Positions 37,195 to 44,464 of a DNA stretch of 64,000 nt are shown here, piece by piece. How positions within the stretch are numbered: the stretch's first letter is position 1; the number at the start of each line of letters is the position of its first letter. The position numbers and the translations under genes were made by a program. Origin of the DNA: Pseudoluteimonas sp047602125 (GTDB lineage: Bacteria; Pseudomonadota; Gammaproteobacteria; Xanthomonadales; Xanthomonadaceae); contig JASGIB010000001.1 in NCBI GenBank assembly GCA_047602125.1, forward strand, positions 620,001 through 684,000, given 5' to 3'. The notes below the pieces were generated by a model. The model was given only the letters and a program-made list of their open reading frames with translations, was not told the DNA's origin and searched no databases.

Positions 37195-38514
37195 ATGGCG
37201 ACGCAAGACGAGCAAGAAGCCGGCATCGGCGCCCTGCTGTCCCCGGACATCTGGAAACGCCGCGTCGTGCTCTGGGGTGGCGCGATCGCGGTGGCGCTCG
37301 CCGCGATCGCCTTCGCCCGCGCCAGCGACCTCGCCTTCTCCCTGTTCAAGCGCGCGATCGCGTTCTCGCCGTGGTGGGCGCTGCTGGTCACTCCCGGCAT
37401 GTTCGCGCTGCTGGCGTGGCTGACCACGCGCGGCCTGGAATCCACCCGCGGCAGCGGCATCCCGCAGGTGATCGCCGCGCTGCGCACGCCCGAAGCCGAA
37501 CGCCAGCGCCACCTCTCGCTCAAGGTGTCGATGGCCAAGCTCGGCCTGACCGTCGCCGGCCTGCTCGGCGGCGCATCGATCGGCCGCGAAGGCCCGACCG
37601 TGCACGTCGGTGCCGGCATCATGCTCGCGATCGGCCGCCGCTTCGGCCTGCGCGGCGACATGCAGGCACGGCGGCTGTTGCTCGCCGGCGGCGCGGCCGG
37701 CATCGCCGCGGCATTCAACGCACCGCTTGCAGGCGTGGTGTTCGCGATCGAAGAACTCGGTGGCGCGTTCGAACACCGCTTCTCCGGCACCTTGCTGACG
37801 TCGGTGATCGTCGGCGGCGTGGTCTCGCTCGCGCTGCTCGGCAGCTACACATATTTCGGCCGCGTCGAAATCGCGCTGCCGCTGCGCCAGGCCTGGCTTG
37901 CGGTACTGGCCTGCGGCATCGCCTGCGGGCTGGCCGGAGGCCTGTTCAGCCGCTTGCTGCTGGCCGTCGTCGCCGGCAAGCCGCGTTGGCTGGGCGATTT
38001 GCGTCGCGAGCACCCGGTATTGTTCGCCACCGCTTGCGGCCTGTTGCTCGCCGGCCTCGGCATCGCCTTCGGACCGGGCGCGTTCGGCACCGGCTACGAA
38101 CAGGCGCGCAGCCTGGTGCAAGGCCATGCGGTGGTCGGGCACGAATTCGGCATCGTTAAGTTCGTCGCCAACCTCGCCTCGTATCTCGCCGGAATCCCGG
38201 GCGGCCTGTTCTCGCCCGCGCTCGCGGTCGGCGCCGGCCTCGGCAACGACATCGCCGCGTTGATGCCGAACGCGCCGGCGAACGCGATCGTATTGCTGGG
38301 CATGTGCGGCTACCTCACCGGCGTCACCCAGGCGCCGCTGACTTCGGCGGTGATCTCGATGGAACTCACCAACAGCGACGACATGCTGCTGCCGATCCTC
38401 GCCACCGTGCTGGTGGCGCGCGGCGCGTCCGCGCTGGTCTGCCGGATGCCGGTGTACAAGGCGCTGGCGCTACGCCTGCTGCCTCCGCCCCAGAAACCGC
38501 AGGAACCCGCATGA
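37195..38514 (+). CDS. clcA: ClC family chloride/proton antiporter
   Basis: 439 residues with many membrane helices. The selectivity-filter motifs are GSGIPQVIAAL, GGASIGREGPTVHVGA (gating Glu present) and AGIPGGLFSPALAVGAGLGN; the internal Glu in FAIEELGGAF matches the proton Glu of ClC exchangers, and the C-terminal Tyr in RMPVYKALALRLL fits the third filter position. This suggests an exchanger rather than a channel. The stop overlaps the hutI start codon by four bases, which couples the two genes. Confidence 0.92.
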   Translation: MATQDEQEAGIGALLSPDIWKRRVVLWGGAIAVALAAIAFARASDLAFSLFKRAIAFSPWWALLVTPGMFALLAWLTTRGLESTRGSGIPQVIAALRTPEAERQRHLSLKVSMAKLGLTVAGLLGGASIGREGPTVHVGAGIMLAIGRRFGLRGDMQARRLLLAGGAAGIAAAFNAPLAGVVFAIEELGGAFEHRFSGTLLTSVIVGGVVSLALLGSYTYFGRVEIALPLRQAWLAVLACGIACGLAGGLFSRLLLAVVAGKPRWLGDLRREHPVLFATACGLLLAGLGIAFGPGAFGTGYEQARSLVQGHAVVGHEFGIVKFVANLASYLAGIPGGLFSPALAVGAGLGNDIAALMPNAPANAIVLLGMCGYLTGVTQAPLTSAVISMELTNSDDMLLPILATVLVARGASALVCRMPVYKALALRLLPPPQKPQEPA

Positions 38515-39731
38515 CCACGATGCGATTCGACGGCATCGTGGTCGGCGCGAACCTCGCGACGCTGGACGCGGACGCCGGTTACGGATTGATCGAGGACGCC
38601 GCGATCGGATGGAAGGACGGCATGCTGGCGTACGTGGGTCCGCGCGCGGACTTGCCGGCCGATCCGGCATCGCTTGCGGATGAGGTCATCAAGGCCGATG
38701 GCGTGGTCACGCCGGGACTCGTGGATTGCCACACCCACCTCGTGTTCGCCGGCGACCGCGCCGCGGAATTCGAACATCGCCTGCAGGGCGCCAGCTACGA
38801 GGAAATCGCCCGCGCCGGCGGCGGCATCCTCTCGACCGTGCGCGCGGTGCGCGCAGCCGGCGAGGACGCGCTGCTGGCCGAATCGCTGCCGCGCGCGAAG
38901 GCGCTCGTCGCCGATGGCGCGACCACGCTCGAGATCAAGTCCGGTTACGGCCTCGACTTCGACAACGAACGCAAGATGCTGCGGGTTGCGCGCCGCATCG
39001 GCGACGAACTCGGCATCACCGTGCGCACGACCTATCTCGCCGCGCACGCGCTGCCGCCGGAATTCGCGGGCAACGCGGACGGCTACATCGATGCCGTGGT
39101 CGATTGGTTGCCGAAGCTGCACACCGAAGGACTCGTCGATGCAGTGGACGCGTTCTGCGAACGCATCGGCTTTTCGCCGGCACAGACCCGGCGCGTGTTC
39201 GAGGCCGCGCGCGCGCTCGGCCTGCCGGTGAAACTGCACGCCGACCAGCTCAGCGACGGCGGCGGCGCGGCGCTCGCGGCCGGGTTCGGCGGGTTGTCTG
39301 CGGACCACATCGAACATACCGACGAAACCGGCGTGCGCGCGATGGCGGCGAACGGCACGGTCGCGGTGCTGCTGCCGGGCGCGTTCCACGTGTTGCGGGA
39401 AACCAAATTGCCGCCGCTCGACTTGTTGCGCGCGCACGGCGTGCCGATGGCGGTGGCGACCGACTGCAACCCCGGCACCTCGCCATTGCAATCGCTGCGG
39501 CAGGCGATGCAACTGGCCTGCACGCATTTCAGGCTGACGCCCGAGGAAGCGCTGCGCGGCGCCACGATCAATGGCGCGAAGGCGCTGGGCCTGCGCGATC
39601 GCGGCGTGTTGCGCGTCGGCATGCGCGCGGACTTCGTGCACTGGCGCATCCGCCGCCCGGCGGAGTTGTGTTACTGGCTGGGCGGAAACCTCGCCCACGG
39701 CGTGTTCGCGGGCGGCAAGCGCATCGCCTGA
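38511..39731 (+). CDS. hutI: imidazolonepropionase
   Basis: 406 residues. Metal-binding VDCHTHLVFAGDRAAEFEHR (H74, H76), SGYGLDFDNERKMLRVARRI, then LPVKLHADQLSDGGGAALAA and VATDCNPGTSPLQSLRQAMQ are all family hallmarks. It hydrolyses imidazolone-5-propionate to formiminoglutamate, the third step of histidine degradation, the product feeding HutF. Start ATG 38511 is fused into the ClC stop codon (ATGA), an unexpected operon partner. Cytoplasmic. Confidence 0.96.
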   Translation: MTTMRFDGIVVGANLATLDADAGYGLIEDAAIGWKDGMLAYVGPRADLPADPASLADEVIKADGVVTPGLVDCHTHLVFAGDRAAEFEHRLQGASYEEIARAGGGILSTVRAVRAAGEDALLAESLPRAKALVADGATTLEIKSGYGLDFDNERKMLRVARRIGDELGITVRTTYLAAHALPPEFAGNADGYIDAVVDWLPKLHTEGLVDAVDAFCERIGFSPAQTRRVFEAARALGLPVKLHADQLSDGGGAALAAGFGGLSADHIEHTDETGVRAMAANGTVAVLLPGAFHVLRETKLPPLDLLRAHGVPMAVATDCNPGTSPLQSLRQAMQLACTHFRLTPEEALRGATINGAKALGLRDRGVLRVGMRADFVHWRIRRPAELCYWLGGNLAHGVFAGGKRIA

Positions 39732-39744
39732 TGCGCCGTACCCG

Positions 39745-40212
39745 TCATTTGGCTGGCACAGGCACTCGCGTGCTGTGGAAGAACACGATGCGCCATGCTC
39801 CGCGTTCCTTGCGCAACACGGCCGATTCCAGCCAGGTCATTTCGGTCATGCCCGAGGCATCCCCGACCGATCCCTTGTTGACGTAGGCGATCCAGGCCAT
39901 TCCGCCGTCGATGTGCACTTCCGGCTGCGTGACTTCCCAGTGGTAGATCTTGCCGGCCGCATGCGCATCCTTGACCAACGCCATCAGCTCGTCGCCGCCG
40001 AAGCGCTTCCCGCCGTCGAAAGCGAAGAACCCCGGCGCGGCCACTTCGTGGAATTTTTCGAGGTCGTCGTTGGTGGCGGCCACGTACATCGTCCGCATCG
40101 CATCGACGACCTTGTCCTCCTCGGCGGGATTCCCGCCCCGTGCAACCGACGCGCAGCCCAGGGCGGCGAACACGGCCAGCCCCGCCAGCAACATGGAAAA
40201 CCGGTTCGCCAT
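39745..40212 (-). CDS. SnoaL-like lipoprotein
   Basis: 155 residues. A hydrophobic signal with possible lipobox FAALGC (Cys20) precedes a SnoaL_3/DUF4440-like domain: DAMRTMYVAATNDDLEKFHE, FFAFDGGKRFGGDELMALVK, and SGMTEMTWLESAVLRKERGA then WRIVFFHSTRVP. These are cone-shaped small-molecule-binding domains; no catalytic residues can be assigned. Convergent with hutI (14-base gap). A terminator at 40259-40287 separates it from the ribosomal-protein gene upstream. Confidence 0.78.
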   Translation of the reverse strand: MANRFSMLLAGLAVFAALGCASVARGGNPAEEDKVVDAMRTMYVAATNDDLEKFHEVAAPGFFAFDGGKRFGGDELMALVKDAHAAGKIYHWEVTQPEVHIDGGMAWIAYVNKGSVGDASGMTEMTWLESAVLRKERGAWRIVFFHSTRVPVPAK

Positions 40213-40258
40213 CGCCCTGCCCCGCCCTGGAATCGCCCCGGGGCATCGTACATCGGAC

Positions 40259-40287
40259 GAAAAAAAGCCCCGCGTCGGCGGGGCTTT
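40259..40287 (-). terminator. rho-independent terminator of the bTHX gene
   Basis: Stem GCCCCGC (40267-40273) pairs with GCGGGGC (40278-40284) around a GTCG loop. On the minus strand the hairpin is followed by a run of seven U (AAAAAAA on the plus strand at 40260-40266). It lies 22 bases after the end of the ribosomal-protein gene, an ideal position. Confidence 0.88.
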
Positions 40288-40308
40288 CCATTCGAGCCGC
40301 GGAACGGC

Positions 40309-40503
40309 TTATTCCTTCGCGGCGGCCTTCTTGGCCACGGCCTTCTTCGCCGGAGCCTTGGCCACGGACTTGGTGGCGGCCTTCTTCGCAACCGGCGCCT
40401 TGGCCGCGCCCGTGGCCTTCTTGGCCGCGGTGTGCGAGCGCGCGTTGCCGTAGCTGGAGGAATAACGCTTGCCCTTGGCCGTCTTGCGGTCGCCCTTGCC
40501 CAT
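40309..40503 (-). CDS. 30S ribosomal protein bTHX-like with Lys/Ala-rich tail
   Basis: 64 residues from ATG 40503; the upstream part of the open frame has no support. The N-terminus MGKGDRKTAKGKRYSSSYGN followed by ARSHT matches the bTHX (THX/S31) pattern of small ribosomal proteins. The remaining 38 residues are a low-complexity KKA/PAKK tail similar to histone H1-like tails, suggesting added RNA or DNA contacts. A strong terminator follows. Very basic; predicted to bind 16S rRNA in the 30S head. Confidence 0.8.
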   Translation of the reverse strand: MGKGDRKTAKGKRYSSSYGNARSHTAAKKATGAAKAPVAKKAATKSVAKAPAKKAVAKKAAAKE

Positions 40504-40582
40504 TTCGTGCTCCTGGAATCCTGCGTGTTGTGTGGTTCGCGTCGCGCGCGAGGCCGCGGATTCTAGCACCAAGCCGGCGTTT

Positions 40583-40608
40583 CCCTCTCCCGGCTCGCGG
40601 GGAGAGGG
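40583..40608. repeat. long-hairpin repeat, partial copy D
   Basis: A single palindromic arm, CCCTCTCCCGGCTCGCGGGG then AGAGGG, lies between the bTHX gene and the MerC-like gene. The following 90 bases contain GAGGGCGCAGG, GGCCCGAAGGGCGAGCG and GCGGGTGAGGGG, which resemble the internal parts of this repeat family, but a second complementary arm is not evident. It seems to be a variant or truncated member of the family seen at 2771, 26141 and 35804. Confidence 0.55.
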
Positions 40609-40710
40609 TGCCGACGAGGGCGCAGGAGCGCCCGCGAACAGCGAAGCTGGCCCGAAGGGCGAGCGCCATGGATGGCGCGAGTAACGCGGGTGAGGGGCAT
40701 CATGGAATCA

Positions 40711-41139
40711 TCAATGCGCGCAGGACGCGTCGTGCACGTGGCCGTGGTTGAGGCGCAGGTTGGCCAAGTGCGCGAGCCCGACCAGGGTGCCGCCGAAGGT
40801 CATGACCACCGCGTGCGGCACCAGCGCATGGTGCAGCGGCGCGACCAGGATGCCGGTCCACAGCGCCGCGAGCCCCGGCACCAGCAGGGCCAGCGCGCGC
40901 AGGGTGCGGTGGCGGCGGTAGCTCCAGGCGAGGATGGCGAGGCCGAACAGGGTGGCGAAGATCACGAAGCCGCGTTCGAAATCGTCGCCCAGCCAGGCCG
41001 CGATGCCGAGCGAGGGCAACAGCGCGATCACCAGCGGCAGCAAGGCGCAGTGCACGGCGCAGACCAGCGAACCGGTCGCGCCGATGCGGTCGAGCAAGGC
41101 GCTGGGCGGCTTGCCCCTGGGGCGCTGGTTCGGCTTCAT
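40711..41139 (-). CDS. MerC domain membrane protein
   Basis: 142 residues from ATG 41139. Four membrane helices and the paired cysteines SLVCAVHCALLPLV (about residues 27-32) at the first helix are the MerC signature of metal-ion uptake proteins. The C-terminus is His-rich (LNHGHVHDASCAH), a feature consistent with zinc handling. It sits at the end of the znuA-znuB operon direction and has a GTTACATTGTAAC palindrome immediately upstream, so I infer zinc-responsive expression. Mercury function is not implied because no mer genes are present. Confidence 0.8.
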   Translation of the reverse strand: MKPNQRPRGKPPSALLDRIGATGSLVCAVHCALLPLVIALLPSLGIAAWLGDDFERGFVIFATLFGLAILAWSYRRHRTLRALALLVPGLAALWTGILVAPLHHALVPHAVVMTFGGTLVGLAHLANLRLNHGHVHDASCAH

Positions 41140-41154
41140 CGTTACATTGTAACG
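41140..41154. promoter_or_regulatory. candidate Zur-type operator of the MerC-like gene
   Basis: A 15-base inverted repeat CGTTACATTGTAACG (perfect except for the central T) lies between the MerC-like start codon (41139) and znuB (ends at 41189). It shares the GTTA...TAAC layout with the two GTTATAAC palindromes near 44320 and 44430 but has a different spacing, so assignment to Zur is weaker. Confidence 0.45.
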
Positions 41155-41188
41155 AGCGCCGTGCGCGAGCCCATGAACGCGTGCCATG

Positions 41189-41986
41189 TCAGGCCGCTTC
41201 CGCCACCGGCAGCGGCGCCCGCCCGCGGCGCAAGACGGGAAGCGCCTGCGCCAGCAAGGCGAAGCCCGCGAGCGTCCATACGATCAACGCGCCGCTGGGC
41301 AGGTCGAAAACCGCCGACAGCACCAGTCCGCCGATGTAGCCGAGCGCACCGATGACGTAGGCCGCGACGAGGCCCTTTCGCCCCGACGTGCCGATGGTGG
41401 CGAGCGCCGGCACGATCAGGCTGGCGAACACCAGGTACACGCCGACCAGTTGCACCGATGCGGTGATCGCGAGCGCGAACAGGCCGTAGAACCACAACCC
41501 GCCGAAACGCCCGCGACGCCACCACATCAGGCCGAGGATGACCGCGGACAGGACCAGCACCGGGATCAGCTGTGCGTAATTCACCCACAGGATCTGCCCG
41601 ACCAGCAGGTCCTTGAGGTGTTCCCCGCCCTGCGGGTTGTCGGCAAGCAGCAACAGGCCGCCGGTCGCGGCGAGCACGAACAGCGTGCCGATCAGCGGTT
41701 CCTGCCGTTCCGGCCAGCGCTTGTCGGTCCAGGCCAGCAAGCCGGCGCCGAGCAATGCGGCGGCGGCGGCGGCGAGTTGCGCGCCGAAGCCGTGTTCGTC
41801 CACGCCCAGCGCCTGCGCGAGGATCACGCCGAGGCCGGCGATCTGGGCGATGGCGAGGTCGATGAAGATGATGCCGCGCGACAGCACCTGCTTGCCGAGC
41901 GGCACGTGCGTGGCCAACACCAGCAGGCCCGCAGCGCAGGCGGGGCCGAGGATGCCGGCGTCGAGTCCTTCGAGGTTCAGCGTCAT
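41189..41986 (-). CDS. znuB: zinc ABC transporter permease (ABC-3 family)
   Basis: 265 residues with about eight hydrophobic segments: GILGPACAAGLLVLATHVPL at the start, FIDLAIAQIAGLGVILAQAL in the conserved ABC-3 coupling region, and VQLVGVYLVFASLIVPALAT near the end. The family imports Zn2+ or Mn2+ across the inner membrane. The start codon overlaps the znuA stop by four bases. No ATPase gene is found on either side, so a subunit encoded elsewhere must be assumed for activity. Confidence 0.88.
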   Translation of the reverse strand: MTLNLEGLDAGILGPACAAGLLVLATHVPLGKQVLSRGIIFIDLAIAQIAGLGVILAQALGVDEHGFGAQLAAAAAALLGAGLLAWTDKRWPERQEPLIGTLFVLAATGGLLLLADNPQGGEHLKDLLVGQILWVNYAQLIPVLVLSAVILGLMWWRRGRFGGLWFYGLFALAITASVQLVGVYLVFASLIVPALATIGTSGRKGLVAAYVIGALGYIGGLVLSAVFDLPSGALIVWTLAGFALLAQALPVLRRGRAPLPVAEAA

Positions 41987-42882
41987 TTGGTCAGCGCCAC
42001 GAGTTTGCCGATGGTGGAATCGAACAGCCCGAACAGGTCCTTCGATTGCGCATCGCCGCCGACGGTGAACGGCAGCGTCACCGCGGGCACGCCGGTGCGC
42101 GAGGACAGCCAGTCGGCCGGCTTCGGATCCTGGTAGGCGGCGCGCACGATCGCGAGCGTGTTGCTGTTCTTGGTGATGTCGACCAGCGAGGCCATGTGCG
42201 CCGCGGTCGGCGGCACCGCCGGCTTCGGTTCGAGCGCGCCGATTTCATCGATGCCGAGCCAATCCCACAGGTAGACCCAGCTGATGTGGTGGACGACGAC
42301 CTTGCGGCCCTTCAGCGGCGCGGCCTCGGCTTTCCACTTCACCATCGCCGCGAGCCAGCGGTTGGTGAAGTCGGCGAGGCGCGCCTGGTAGGTCGCCGCG
42401 TTCGCCGGGTCGAGCTGCACCAGGCGCGCGTCCAGCGCCTTGGCGATGACGAGGATGCGGCGCGGATCCATCTGCACGTGCGGATTGCCATCCGGGTGCA
42501 CGTCGCCGTTGGCGCGATCGACCGAACTCGGTACTTCCAGCCGCTTGACCTGCATCGCCGCCTCGAACGAACCCGGGCCGCTCGCGATCTTCGTGTTGCC
42601 GGACTGGCGGATCAGCTGCGGCAGCCAGCCCACCTCGAGTTCGGCGCCGGTGCAGACCGCGAGGTCGGCGTCGCGCACCTTGGCGATCAGGCTGGGCTTG
42701 GCCTCGACCACGTGCACGTCCTGCAGCGCGGTGGTGGCGACATCGACGTTGATCTTGTCGCCGGCCAGTTCCTGCAGCAGCGAACCCCATTCGGGTTCGC
42801 AGGCGAATACGCGCAGTTTCGCCTGCGCGGGCACCGCGACGAACATCGCGGCGAGGATCATGGGAATCGCGAAACGCTTCAT
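41983..42882 (-). CDS. znuA: zinc ABC transporter substrate-binding protein
   Basis: 299 residues with a signal peptide ending VPAQA (residue 21). Cluster A-I metal-binding pattern: VHVVEAKPS (H57), GNPHVQMDP (H135) and VVVHHISWVYL (H198/H199), followed by ALEPKPAVPPTAAHMASLVD. The long His-rich loop of enterobacterial ZnuA is reduced to GDVHPDGNPH. It captures zinc in the periplasm for the ZnuB permease. Starts 22 bases after the outer-membrane barrel gene stop, so the three genes read as one operon. Confidence 0.92.
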   Translation of the reverse strand: MKRFAIPMILAAMFVAVPAQAKLRVFACEPEWGSLLQELAGDKINVDVATTALQDVHVVEAKPSLIAKVRDADLAVCTGAELEVGWLPQLIRQSGNTKIASGPGSFEAAMQVKRLEVPSSVDRANGDVHPDGNPHVQMDPRRILVIAKALDARLVQLDPANAATYQARLADFTNRWLAAMVKWKAEAAPLKGRKVVVHHISWVYLWDWLGIDEIGALEPKPAVPPTAAHMASLVDITKNSNTLAIVRAAYQDPKPADWLSSRTGVPAVTLPFTVGGDAQSKDLFGLFDSTIGKLVALTK

Positions 42883-42904
42883 CGATTGCTCCGGGAAAAG
42901 ATGC

Positions 42905-44299
42905 TCAGAACTTGTGCGCGCCGTGGGCGCCGAGGCTGGTCTGGTACTGCACGGTGACGGCGTTGTCGACGTTGTCCGGATTGGGCTTGTCGTGGCTCAA
43001 CTGCAGGCGGAACAGGCTGAATTCGCTGTTGCGCCAGGTGATTTCGGCGCTGTGGCGGTAGGGATCGAAGCTCGCGAACGGCAGGTCGTCGTCGCCCCAC
43101 AGCTTGTCGTAGCGGTAGCCGACGTCCCAGGTGCGGTTGAAACGATACACGCCTTCCAGATAGGCGCCGCGGCGACTGCCGTTCCACAAGGCGGTGAAAG
43201 ACGGATCGTCCGGGTCGATGTAGCTGCCGTCGCGATCGTCGACCATGTATTCGCCGCGCAAGGTGATGCCGCCGTCCTTGAAGTTGCCCTGCGGCGCCCA
43301 TTTCCACGTGCCGTCGAAGATGGCCAGCGTGTCGTCGCCGCTGAAGCCGTCCTCGCCGCCCTCGGTGCGCGTCTTCAGCGCCGAGACGCCGACCAGCCAT
43401 TCGTTGTCCGTGCCCGCGTCGCCACCGAGGTGTGCGAACAGCGTGCGCGTGCCGAGGCCACCGTCCTGCGCGCCGCCGCTGGGGTAGTTCTGCCCGCGGA
43501 ACGCTTCGCCGCCGATTTCGAAGAACAGCGACGTCGGCGCGACCCAGCGCAGTTGCACGCCGTCGTCGCCGTACTGGTTGCCGAGGAAGGCCTGGTAGGG
43601 CAGCGGCCGGTCGAAGAAATTGTCGGTGTGGGCGTGGTGGCTGTTGAGGTAGCCGATGTTCGAATAGAAGCGCCCGAGGCGCAGGCTCAGGCCATCCGGC
43701 AACGCAGTCGTGTCGATGTAGGCCTCCTCGATGCCGAGGTGGTCCTCGCCGTCCTCGCTCTCGACCGTCGCGGTCAGCTGGCCGTAGAACTTGTCGTCGA
43801 TGTTCGCGGCGAACGACACTTCGCTTTCGCCCAGCGAAAAACCGTTCGGGCTCGGCGCGCCCTCGCCCGCCAGCGGGAAACCGCTGCGCGCGTACGCGGA
43901 CGGATCCAGCGAATGGTGCGAATAGCTGCCATTGAGGATGATGCTGATCGCCGGGTTGAACGCGTTGGCGCCACTGCCACCGGTGTCGCCGGCCGGTGCG
44001 GCCACCGCCGCGACTGCGTTCTGATCCGCGTTCGCGTCGGGCGCGGCCGCAGCGACATCGCCGGCATCGGCCGCGAGCGCATCCGCATCGGCTTCGGCGC
44101 CTTGCGCCGGCGTCGCCGCAACCGGCGCCGTGGCGGCGACCGGCGTGGCCTGCTGCGCCTTCATCGCCTGCAGCTCGGCGGTCAACGCCTTCACCTGGGC
44201 TTCCAGCGCTTCGATGCGCTGGTGATCGTCGGGGGTGCCGGCCCAGGCGGGGGAGGACAGGCAGGCCAGCAGGCAGAGCGCGAGGGGAGAGGGTCGCAT
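42905..44299 (-). CDS. outer-membrane beta-barrel (porin-like) protein of the zinc operon
   Basis: 464 residues from ATG 44299; a start at 44332 would place the GTTATAAC palindrome inside the gene and lacks a signal peptide. Signal peptide MRPSPLALCLLACLSSPAWA, a short coiled coil (DDHQRIEALEAQVKALTAEL), an Ala-rich linker (about residues 60-100), then a porin-like barrel: FNPAISIILNGSYSHHSLDP, LRLGRFYSNIGYLNSHHAHT and a terminal Phe (HGAHKF) typical of outer-membrane insertion. It is first in the operon with znuA and znuB and divergent from znuD, so a role in metal passage through the outer membrane is likely but not proven. Confidence 0.8.
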   Translation of the reverse strand: MRPSPLALCLLACLSSPAWAGTPDDHQRIEALEAQVKALTAELQAMKAQQATPVAATAPVAATPAQGAEADADALAADAGDVAAAAPDANADQNAVAAVAAPAGDTGGSGANAFNPAISIILNGSYSHHSLDPSAYARSGFPLAGEGAPSPNGFSLGESEVSFAANIDDKFYGQLTATVESEDGEDHLGIEEAYIDTTALPDGLSLRLGRFYSNIGYLNSHHAHTDNFFDRPLPYQAFLGNQYGDDGVQLRWVAPTSLFFEIGGEAFRGQNYPSGGAQDGGLGTRTLFAHLGGDAGTDNEWLVGVSALKTRTEGGEDGFSGDDTLAIFDGTWKWAPQGNFKDGGITLRGEYMVDDRDGSYIDPDDPSFTALWNGSRRGAYLEGVYRFNRTWDVGYRYDKLWGDDDLPFASFDPYRHSAEITWRNSEFSLFRLQLSHDKPNPDNVDNAVTVQYQTSLGAHGAHKF

Positions 44300-44314
44300 C
44301 GGGATCAATCTGGC

Positions 44315-44331
44315 GAAGTTATAACGTTTCA
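44315..44331. promoter_or_regulatory. candidate Zur box upstream of the barrel-znuA-znuB operon
   Basis: GTTATAAC (44318-44325) within AAGTTATAACGTT lies 16-27 bases upstream of the ATG at 44299. The core equals that of the palindrome at 44422-44437 on the other side of the divergent intergenic region. Zur repressors of gamma-proteobacteria bind AT-rich GTTATAAC-type sites, and a Zur gene lies 2 kb away. Confidence 0.6.
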
Positions 44332-44421
44332 TTTTGAAGACAAACCGATCCCCGCGCAAACCTCCCGGGCTGCAATTCCCGGCGAATGGCCGCATGACTT
44401 ATGGCGCATTCATTTGTAACG

Positions 44422-44437
44422 TAATGTTATAACATTA
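44422..44437. promoter_or_regulatory. candidate Zur box upstream of znuD
   Basis: A perfect 16-base palindrome TAATGTTATAACATTA lies 28 bases before the znuD ATG (44465), very close to the Zur binding consensus of AT-rich TGTTATAACA type. It stands out as an AT-rich block in a high-GC region. Together with the site at 44318 it implies that the divergent zinc-uptake genes are repressed in the presence of zinc. Confidence 0.72.
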
Positions 44438-44464
44438 TTGAATCACCCCGCAACGAGATCCGCC

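Noticed and set aside
41189..41986. hemin or manganese permease instead of ZnuB
   Set aside because: Context (ZnuA with metal-binding His, zur, znuD and palindromic operators) favours zinc. Manganese cannot be fully excluded from the permease alone.
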